Assembly (NCBI RefSeq): GCF_032452875.1
Contig: NC_083869.1
Coordinates: forward strand, 74,394,501 to 74,458,500
DNA length: 64,000 nucleotides
DNA from: Bos javanicus
Taxonomy: Eukaryota; Chordata; Mammalia; Artiodactyla; Bovidae
Direction of reading: 5' to 3'
Shown one piece after another: positions 56,874 to 64,000 of this stretch; the stretch's first letter is position 1, and every line of letters starts with the position of its first letter. Under the pieces are notes generated by a model, which was not told where the DNA came from, made no database searches, and saw only the letters and a list, made by a program, of their open reading frames with translations. The translations under genes were made by a program, and so were the position numbers.

Positions 56874-58450
56874 TCTATCTTCTACAATCGTTCTACTTAT
56901 CTGTTTTCATGTCAGAACCATATTGTTTTATTTACTGTATTTGTGTTAGAAGTTTTGAAATCAGGAAATGTGGGGTTTCCAAATTCTTCTCTGATTCTGG
57001 CTATTCAGGGTCCCCTGATATTCTGCATGAACTTTAGAATGAATTTTTCTACTTCTGGAAAAAAAAAATCCCCACTGTTAGGATTTTGATAGAGATTGTA
57101 TTCAATCTGTAGATCACTTTGAGCAATATGGCCATCTTAAAAATATTAAATTTTGCAGTCTATGAATCTTTATTTTTGTCTCCATTTTTTTTTTCTTCAA
57201 TGCTTTTAGATTTCAGTGTACAAGTCTTTCACTTCTTTGGTTGGATTTATTCCAAAGTATTTTATTCTTTGGATACTAATTTAAATGAAATAATTTTAAT
57301 AATTTAGATTTTAATAATTTCTTTTTCAGAATGCTTGTTGTTAGTTGCTTTTTAAATAATTGATTTTGGAATGTGGATTGTGAATGCTGCAACTTTGCTG
57401 AATTAGTTATTAGCTCTACAGTTTTTTTTTTTTTTTTAACTGTTGCTGAATCTTTTGAGTTTTCTACATATAAGACTATTACTATTTTTGCAGAGATAAT
57501 TTTACCTCTTTCTTTACCATTTGGATGACTTTTTTTGGGCTTCCCTGGTAGCTCAGTTGGTAAAGAATCCACCTGCAATGCAAGAGACCCAAGTTAGATT
57601 CCTGGGTCAGGGAGATCTGCTGGAGAAGGGATAGGCTACCCATTCCAGTATTCTTGGAGTTCACTTGTGGCTCAGCTGGTAAAGAATCCACCCACAGTGT
57701 TGGAGACCTGGGTTTGATTCCTGGGTTGGGAAGATCCCCTGGAGAAGGGAAAGGCTAACCACTTCAGTATGCTGGCCTGGAGAATTCCAAGGAGGTCCCA
57801 AAGAGCTGGACAGGGCTGAGTGAGTTTCACTTTCACTTTTTACCTTCTGTAGTGTAATTACTCTGGGTAGAGCTTCCAATACTGTGTTGAATAGAAGTGG
57901 CAAAAGCAGGCATCCTTGCTTGTTCCTGGTCTTAGGGAAAAAACGCTTTCTGTTTTTCACCTTCAAGTATGATATTAGCTTGTCTTATTCATTTATTTAT
58001 TTTTTACCATATAGTCTTTATTAAGTTAAGGAAGTTTCCATCTATCTCAAGTACGTAGAATGTATTTATTATGAATGGATATTAGGTTTTATCAAGTGTT
58101 TTTCCTACATCAATTGAGATCATCAGATTATTTCCCCCTTCATTTCACTGCTTTATTTCATTAAGTGTATAATAAATGTACATTACATCGGTTGATTTTC
58201 ATGTTTTGAACCTTCCTTACATCCCAAGAATAAATCTCACCTGGATATACTATATAATACTTGCAACATCCTGTTTGCCTGTTTTTGTTGAGTTATTTTT
58301 CATCTATATGTATGAGATATTGTTCTGGAATTACTTTTCTTGTGCTGTCTTTAACTGGTTTTGATGTAAGGGTAATGCTGGCCTCATGGAATGATTTAGG
58401 AAGTGTTTTTGCCTTTCTTATTTTTTGAAAGAGTTTGAAAAGTAATAGTG
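56874..58450 (-). mobile_element. Old L1 ORF2, antisense, with Bov-tA inside
   Basis: The + strand TATTCTGCATGAACTTTAGA, GTCTTTCACTTCTTTGGTTG, AATGCTGCAACTTTGCTGAA, AATACTGTGTTGAATAGAAG and TTTTGAAAGAGTTTGAAAAG complement L1 ORF2 RT in order. T-tracts at about 57,421-57,437 and 58,451-58,465. Interrupted by a Bov-tA at 57535-57838. The ORF2 continues at 60061 beyond a younger nest. Confidence 0.78.
57535..57838 (+). mobile_element. Bov-tA SINE with two heads
   Basis: First head TGGGCTTCCCTGGTAGCTCA, second head from CACTTGTGGCTCAGCTGG with B box GGGTTTGATTCC, then the BovA body to GAGTTTCACTTTCACTTTT. The dimeric-head form also seen at 44085 and 46946, here on the opposite strand. Confidence 0.92.
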
Positions 58451-58490
58451 TTTTTTTTTTTTTTTAATTGGAATGTAATTGCTTCACAAT

Positions 58491-59886
58491 ATGCCAGCAA
58501 ATTTGGAAAACTCAGCAGTGGCCACAGGACTGGAAAAGGTCACTTTTCATTCCAATCCCAAAGAAAGACAATGACAAAGAATGCTCAAACTACCGCACAA
58601 TTGCACTCATCTCACACGCTAGTAAAGTAATGCTCAAAATTCTCCAAGCCAGGCTTCAGCAATATGTGAACCGTGAACTTCCTGATGTTCAAGCTGGTTT
58701 TAGAAAAGGCAGAGGAACCAGAGATCAAATTGCCAACATCTGCTGGATCATGGAAAAAGCAAGAGAGTTCCAGAAAAACATCTATTTCTGCTTTATTGAC
58801 TATGCCAAAGCCTTTGACTGTGTGGATCACAATAAACTGTGGGAAATTCTGAAAGAGATGGGAATACCAGACCACCTGATCTGCCTCTTGAGAAATTTGT
58901 ATGCAGGTCAGGAAGCAACAGTTAGAACTGGACATGGAACAACAGACTGGTTCCAAATAGGAAAAGGAGTTCGCCAAGGCTGTATATTGTCACCCTGCTT
59001 ATTTAACTTCTATGTAGAGTACATCATGAGAAATGCTGGACTGGAACAAACACAAACTGGAATCAAGATTGCCAGGAGAGATATCAATAATCTCAGATAT
59101 GCAGATGACACCACCCTTATGGCAGAAAGTGAAGAGGAACTCAAAAGCCTCTTGATGAAAGTGAAAGTGGAGAGTGAAACAGTTGGCTTAAAGCTGAACA
59201 TTCAGAAAACGAAGATCATGGCATCCGGTCCCACCACTTCATGGGAAATAGATGGGGAAACAGTGGAAACAGTGGCAGACTTTATTTTGGGGGCTCCAAA
59301 ATCACTGCAGATGGTGACTGCAGCCATGAAATTAAAAGATGCTTAATCCTTGGAAGGAAAGTTATGACCAACCTAGATAGCATATTCAAAAGCAGAGACA
59401 TTACTTTGCCATCAAAGGTTAGTCTAGTCAAGGCTATGGTTTTTCCTGTGGTCATGTATGGATGTGAGAGTTGGACTGTGAAGAAGGCTGAGCACTGAAG
59501 AATTGATGCTTTTGAAGTGTGGTGTTGGAGAAGACTCTTGAGAGTCCCTTGGACTGCAAGGAGATCCAACCAGTCCATTCTGAAGGAGATCAGCCCTGGG
59601 ATTTCTTTGGAAGGAATGAAGCTAAAGCTGAAACTCCAGTACTTTGGCCACCTCATGCGAAGAGTTGATTCATTGGAAAAGACTCTGATGCTGGGAGGGA
59701 TTGGGGGCAAGAGGAGAAGGGGACGACAGAGGATGAGATGGCTGGATGGCATCACTGACTCGATGGATATGAGTCTGGGTGAACTCCGGGAGTTGGTGAT
59801 GGACTGGGAGGCCTGGCGTGCTGCGATTCATGGGGTCACAAAGAGTTGGACATGACTGAGTGACTAATCTGATCTGATCTGATCTG
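58491..59886 (+). mobile_element. BovB LINE, about 1.4 kb, TSD
   Basis: From ATGCCAGCAAATTTGGAAAAC to a (GATCT)n tail (CTGATCTGATCTGATCTGA), unlike the (GAACT)n tail of the other copies. The 14-bp duplication AATTGCTTCACAAT / AATTGCTTTACAAT lies at 58477-58490 and 59887-59900. Least diverged BovB of the window, so probably the youngest. Confidence 0.94.
58492..59346 (+). pseudogene. BovB reverse transcriptase, best-preserved copy
   Basis: An uninterrupted frame of about 285 BovB codons (the ORF formally opens at 58468 in L1-derived sequence). RT motifs in order: QAGFRKGRGTRDQIANI (about residue 73), motif A FIDYAKAFDCVDH (58792-58830), motif B GVRQGCILSPCLFN (about 58,966-59,005) and motif C RYADD (59095-59109). 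The first two Asp of the catalytic set and the YADD pair are present. The ORF ends at TAA 59344-59346 where other copies read TAC, and homology continues in another frame. The endonuclease and N-terminus are missing. Confidence 0.88.
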
Positions 59887-60060
59887 AATTGCTTTACAAT
59901 GTTGTGTTGGTTTCTGTTCTACAACAGTGTGAATCAGTCATAAGTATACATATATCTCCTTCCTCTTGAGCCTCTCTCCCACCCCTGCCTTTCCACCCCT
60001 CCAAGTTATCAAAGAGCACCAGGCTGAGCTCCTGTGTTATACAGCAAGAGAAGTATTAGT

Positions 60061-60450
60061 TTAATTCCTTTTTAAATTATGTTAAATGTCATCAATGCCG
60101 CCATTGGGTCAGTGTATTTCTTTGGAGGCTTTTGATTATTGACTTAATCTCTTTGTTTGTTAAAAGTTTATTTAGATTTTCTATTTGTTCTTAAGTCAGT
60201 TTTGGTGTTTTATATATTTCTACAAACTTTTCCATTTAATATATGTTTTTTAACTTGGTGTATAATTATTCATAATATTCTCTAATAATCCTTTTAATTT
60301 CTGTAAAGTTGGTAGTAATGTCCCAGTTTTCACATCTGACTTTAGGTGTTTGTATCTTCTAATTTTTCTTAGTCTGTGTAGGTAATGGTTGGTTAATATT
60401 GTTGATCTTCCCAAAGGACCAACTTTTGATTTCAGTGACTATTGTTTTTA
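60061..60450 (-). mobile_element. Old L1 ORF2 continuation, antisense
   Basis: The + strand GGAGGCTTTTGATTATTGAC, ACTTGGTGTATAATTATTCA and CAAAGGACCAACTTTTGATTTC complement L1 ORF2 just upstream of the part ending at 58450. Confidence 0.7.
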
Positions 60451-61920
60451 TATTCTTTAGTTTGAACATAACTTTCTAAATGTAGCAATATACACAGATA
60501 ATTTTGCATACCCTATTTTCCCAAATAAACTCCTAGACTTTCCTCCCAGAGTTTTGGTAATCACCAGACTTAATTAGGACAGACAAACTCAGTAATTTAA
60601 AATAAATTCTTTTCAAGTCCATCTGGAATCAAGAAACCAAGATCCCACATTGGAAATTTCAAGATAGTATCTTCAAGACCACTATCAAGCTGAAGAAGGT
60701 GGCCAGGGGCAAGTGAAAACACCACAAAACTTTCTTATTATTTTTAATTTTTCTTCTTGATTCAGCATTCACTTGATTGCTATAAACTTTTATTTTCCAG
60801 AGTTCTGACCAAGTAGATTCTGATTATTGCTTATTTTTAATATTTTTGTGAAGGAACAAGAGTTTGGAGCTTCCTACTCCATCAGTTTGCTGAGCTCATA
60901 CTTCCAGATTTATCTTTAATCTTGGAAGCTAATTCTATGAGAGTAATAATCAGTTTTGGCTTCAGTGTCCAGCTAGTTTAAAAAACTAGGATTTTTTTTT
61001 TTGACATTTGGCAAAAATATGTGTTCACTGTACCTTAATATGAACATTGTAAGCTATTCATTCTTGCCATAGACTTTATTTATCCCTATTTTTCTGAAAC
61101 ATAAATATTAGAAGTATTAATAAGGTTGTGTAGCTTACCTTTTGGAGAAATTAATGTTATTGTTCTTGACTTGACTATCTGCAATGTTTACTCATTTCTG
61201 AACCCTAAGAAGCAAACTTTCTTAAAAGTTTTATAACCAGGATCTGCCATTTAGCACACAGCTCAATTTAATGATGTCCAAAGTCAGATTAAAATGCCCT
61301 TAATTTGACAACATACTCATTTCCAGCATAGAGATTTTAAGAAGAATGTTTTAAAATGGAAAATGTTATAAAAATAATCTCCTTGAGTTCAAATCCAATA
61401 TAGCTACTAAGACCTACAAGCAAGAAACAGTCTGTCTTTTAACTTGGTTATACTTACAGACAAAAAACCCCAACTTATTTGAATTTATAATATATAGCAG
61501 CATTCTAAAATTAAACTGTAGCAGTACTCCCGTTCTTCAGAGTTAACAGACAGGTCCTGCCTCTTATTAAGTTGATTTGGACTTGAATAATTCCTTACTC
61601 ATCTCTTTTATTTCTTCACTATCATGCATGCATTTACATCAAGCAATAAGTATGTTTTTATACAAGTATATATTTCAGTGATACCCAAATAAATTTCATT
61701 ACAATATAGAGTATACTTGTTTCAACTGAAAATACGTTCTCCATCAAATAAACCAGATAGGTTTCTAGGCCATTGTACTGGTCCTCTGACTCCTCTTTCC
61801 ATCTGCCACCATAGAAAAGCCTTGACTCTACAGGATGGGAACATAACATTATTACATCTCTTTCTACTTCAAAGACAACTTATATGCTTTTAAGATCCTG
61901 AAACTATAAAATATTAGTGC
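60451..61920. other. No gene seen; unique and L1-like DNA
   Basis: Part (60740-60900) may be further old L1. The rest is AT-rich unique DNA without coding signal. Confidence 0.4.
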
Positions 61921-61924
61921 CCCT

Positions 61925-62040
61925 AATCCTTTAGGAAATGAATGATCATTTGCAACACCTTAACTTAAAGACTAAGAAACTGAGGATCTGTGAGGTGTGT
62001 TGACTTTTCCAGGGTCACATAATGAGTCAGCATAATGAGA
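61925..62040 (-). repeat. MIR remnant
   Basis: CTTAAAGACTAAGAAACTGAGGA, TGTGTTGACTTTTCCAGGGTCAC and AATGAGTCAGC match the complementary MIR core. Confidence 0.55.
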
Positions 62041-62603
62041 ACATGAAGGATTAAATGCTGAAATGAATACTGTAGATAACAGTTACACAAAAGGCAGAAA
62101 TGGAAAGGATTTGAATTATTTGAAGGCTAGTGAATATTACACAGCACTTAAACTTTCACAGCACAGAAAAATATAGGAAAGCATTTAAAATAGGGATACC
62201 ACAATCCATAAAAAGGTATGGGTAGCTTGTTTTCAACCAAGACCTACTTGGCATAGAAAGTATATCTTGGGAAAGGTAAGGAATTAACACCCATTAGTAT
62301 ACAAATCTCTGTTTTGTGCAACATCTGTTTTCTCATTGTTAAAATCAATCCAAGAAACTAGTGCCATTAAGTCTGTCTAACTCTGATATCCATGTGACTT
62401 CCACCATTGCACACTGAGTTCCAAGAGGTTGAGCAACAGAGTTATTAAATCAATCTACATTTGGGGAGGGGGGATTCAAAGACAGTGTCCAGCAGGTAGT
62501 TTTAATGCTGAGGCAAGCGATAAGCTGTTCAGGACAACCATGCCATGGTTAACTTCTATGACATTTAAAAAATTTTGCTTTCATTATAAATAATTGCAGT
62601 CTT
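62041..62603. other. No gene seen
   Basis: Unique DNA, no coding signal or recognisable repeat. Confidence 0.5.
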
Positions 62604-62617
62604 ATAAAAAAGGACAG

Positions 62618-63078
62618 TGAAAGTGTTAGTGAAAGTGAAAGTGTTAGTCGCTCAGTTGTGTCCGACAATTTGCAACCCCATGGACTGTAGCCGACCAGGC
62701 TCGCCTGACCATGGAATTCCCCAGGCAAGAATACTAGAATGGATAGCTATTTCCTTCTCCAGAGGATCTTCCCAACCCAGGGATTGAACCCACCTCTCCT
62801 GCATTGCAGACAGATTGTTTTACCATCTTCGTAGTGTAAATACTTTGAGTAGGACTTCCAGTACTATGTTGAATAGAAGTGGCAAAAGCAGGCATCCTTG
62901 CTTGTTTCCAATATTAGGGAAAAGAAACTTTCTGTTTTTCACCTTTAAGTATATTAGCTTTTTTTTTTTTTTTTAAACCCTATGATCTTTATTAAGTTTA
63001 GGAAGTTTCCATCTACCTCAGGCATGTCCATCCATAATAAGTACATTCATATTCATAGTAAGCACATTCACATTCATA
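62618..63078 (-). mobile_element. Chimeric retroposon: Bov-tA joined to old-L1-derived sequence, TSD
   Basis: The left part (62618-62824) is the Bov-tA complement, ending inside the head at GATTGTTTTACCAT. The sequence then changes directly into L1 ORF2 complement (GTAGTGTAAATACTTTGAGT to about 63,028), resembling 57848-58048. The right end (63029-63078) contains a 21-bp imperfect tandem repeat. The perfect 14-bp direct repeat ATAAAAAAGGACAG flanks everything at 62604-62617 and 63079-63092. Confidence 0.72.
63034..63075 (+). repeat. 21-bp imperfect tandem repeat
   Basis: CATAATAAGTACATTCATATT followed by CATAGTAAGCACATTCACATT and a third start CATAAT. At the 5' edge of the chimeric insertion. 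Confidence 0.85.
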
Positions 63079-63092
63079 ATAAAAAAGGACAG

Positions 63093-63306
63093 AGATTAAT
63101 ATAAAAATAACTCAAGTTCACCACTCTGACTTAGAAATGTTAATGTTTATCTGTATTTGTTTCATGTTATTTTTGTTTGTAGGAGTAGAAGTTTCAGGTG
63201 CTGTTGCAGCTGTTCTTCCTTCCATTTCTCCAGAAGTAACCATTTTACTGAGGTTGGTGTGTGCCCTTCTGTAGTGGTTTTATTCTTTGCAATATATATT
63301 TATGTC
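63093..63306. other. No gene seen
   Basis: Short unique stretch with a pyrimidine-rich run near 63200-63230. The 64-codon frame 63157-63351 is not gene-like. Confidence 0.5.
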
Positions 63307-63525
63307 TATAAAAATGTCTATCCTCCTGCAATGTGGGACACCTGGGTTTGATCTCTGGGTTGAGAAGATCCCTTGGAGAAGGGAAGGGCTACCCACTCCA
63401 GTATTCTGGCCTAGAGAATTCCATGAACAGACGGGGCTATGGTCTCTTATACTGTACTGATGGGCTACAGTCCATGGGGTTGCAAAGAGTTGGATATGAC
63501 TGAGAGACTTTCACTTTTATTTATT
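63307..63525 (+). mobile_element. Bov-tA SINE, head-truncated
   Basis: CCTCCTGCAATGTGGGACAC with B box GGGTTTGATCTC, body to TATGACTGAGAGACTTTCAC. It contains a small extra segment (GACGGGGCTATGGTCTCTTA) relative to other copies. Confidence 0.88.
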
Positions 63526-63654
63526 TTTTTTTAATCTAGTTCATTTTATGTGCTTTTAAAATGTTCTTGACTGACAGTGTACAATATGCCCTTTTGCAGC
63601 TTTTCAAAGTGTTATGTTTGTGACACATCAATGTTGATATACTTATATATAATT

Positions 63655-63868
63655 TATTTATCTGTGGTTCATTTAACTTGTTATTTTAAACTGATGGGTT
63701 GAGAGAATAGCAACAACTTAATTATTTTTCCTCCACTGGTAGGCATTTTAATTTCCTATAATTATTTCTTATTATCAACAGTTCTAAAAAGAACACTGTG
63801 TTACATGTCTCCTTGTGCAAATGTTTGAGAATCTAAGGTAGCTAACAGTGACATTATTGGATTATAAG
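63655..63868 (-). mobile_element. Old L1 3' region fragment
   Basis: The + strand GTAGGCATTTTAATTTCCTA, ACATGTCTCCTTGTGCAAAT and GTGACATTATTGGATTATAAG complement an old L1 ORF2 end. Confidence 0.6.
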
Positions 63869-64000
63869 CTGCTGCTGCTGCTGCTGTCCAACTCTGTGAG
63901 ACCCCACAGACGGCAGCCCAACAGGCTCCTCTGTCCCTGGGATTCTCCAGGCAAGAATACTGGAGTGGGTTGCCATTTCCTTCTCCAATGCATGAAAGTG
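63869..64000 (-). mobile_element. Bov-A2 SINE, cut by the window end
   Basis: The + strand (CTG)5 tail complement, then the 3' monomer complement GACGGCAGCCCAACAGGCTC to TTCCTTCTCCAATGCATGAA. Only one monomer is inside the window. Confidence 0.93.

Larger units (their letters stand above)
58451..60060 (-). mobile_element. Young L1 3' UTR fragment, split by BovB
   Basis: The T15 run (58451-58465) with TTGGAATGTAATTGCTTCACA continues after the BovB as GCTTTACAATGTTGTGTTGG to GAGCTCCTGTGTTATACAGC (about 60,050), the complement of a ruminant L1 3' UTR. Its flanks AAGTAATAGT and AAGTATTAGT look like a target duplication (one mismatch) within old L1. Confidence 0.8.

Noticed and set aside
58468..59346. 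Longest ORF (292 codons) as a host gene
   Set aside because: Its content is BovB reverse transcriptase with YADD and other RT motifs, 5'-truncated and ended by a premature stop; the first codons come from L1 DNA.
60640..60720. Possible ribosomal-protein-like peptide on the + strand
   Set aside because: Only a short basic stretch (KTTIKLKKVARGK) ends quickly in a stop; too short to call a processed pseudogene.

Overview
This window is ruminant nuclear DNA (Pecora, most likely Bovidae). The diagnosis rests on repeats: about fifteen copies of the RTE-type LINE BovB, many Bov-tA (tRNA-Glu-headed) and BovA/Bov-A2 SINEs, ruminant L1 3' ends, a CHR-type cetartiodactyl SINE and an Hsmar1-type mariner. 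Cattle, sheep and goat cannot be separated by reading alone. The base composition is AT-rich, with no CpG-island-like stretch. I find no functional host protein-coding gene and no RNA gene. The only long reading frames are decayed reverse transcriptases, endonucleases and transposases. The setting is intergenic or deep intronic DNA shaped by layers of retrotransposition.

Layout. 1-15 kb: mostly old unique sequence with a solo ERV-type LTR (about 1.36-2.4 kb, split by a Bov-A2), an internally deleted Tigger transposon (5.0-5.95 kb), MIR, L2 and CHR remnants, a chimeric tRNA-head/BovB insertion (8.4-8.8 kb), a BovB with an internal 170-bp tandem duplication (10.4-11.4 kb), and an MaLR-like LTR with a Bov-tA in its 3' end. 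15.3-23.9 kb: a BovB split by a 7.2-kb insertion flanked by a 13-bp target-site duplication (TSD). That insertion is an antisense L1 with ORF1 and ORF2 remnants, and it carries further BovB insertions, a 142-bp copy of DNA lying 963 bp upstream, and a BovB piece at its 5' edge. 24-44 kb: L2-like DNA, Bov-tA and Bov-A2 copies, an inverted pair of BovBs (28.3-31.9 kb), a short 5'-inverted L1 (33.2 kb), two close BovBs (35.1-36.4 kb), an MLT1 LTR (36.8-37.25 kb), MIR, and a trimeric BovA SINE (43.2-43.6 kb).

45-50.6 kb: an old L1 whose 5' part is inverted (twin priming), later hit by Bov-tA copies, a full-length mariner (itself hit by a SINE) and a BovB. 50.6-60.5 kb: old antisense L1 pieces interrupted by SINEs, a possible minus-strand retrocopy of a cellular mRNA (52.0-52.5 kb), a BovB carrying a 5'-inverted young L1 (52.5-54.8 kb), a 3'-end BovB (56.4 kb), and a three-level nest (old L1 > young L1 3' UTR > BovB) holding the best-preserved reverse transcriptase of the window (58.5-59.35 kb). 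60.5-64 kb: unique DNA, MIR, a TSD-flanked Bov-tA/L1 chimera (62.6-63.1 kb), and a Bov-A2 running off the window end.

The elements act together only as a mobilisation system. Autonomous BovB and L1 supply reverse transcriptase and endonuclease, and BovA and Bov-tA carry BovB-like 3' sequence, so they are inferred to use BovB enzymes. Family names are from memory of consensus sequences, not a database search. TSDs quoted as perfect were read directly. The most unusual items are chimeric or templated insertions rather than any new gene system.
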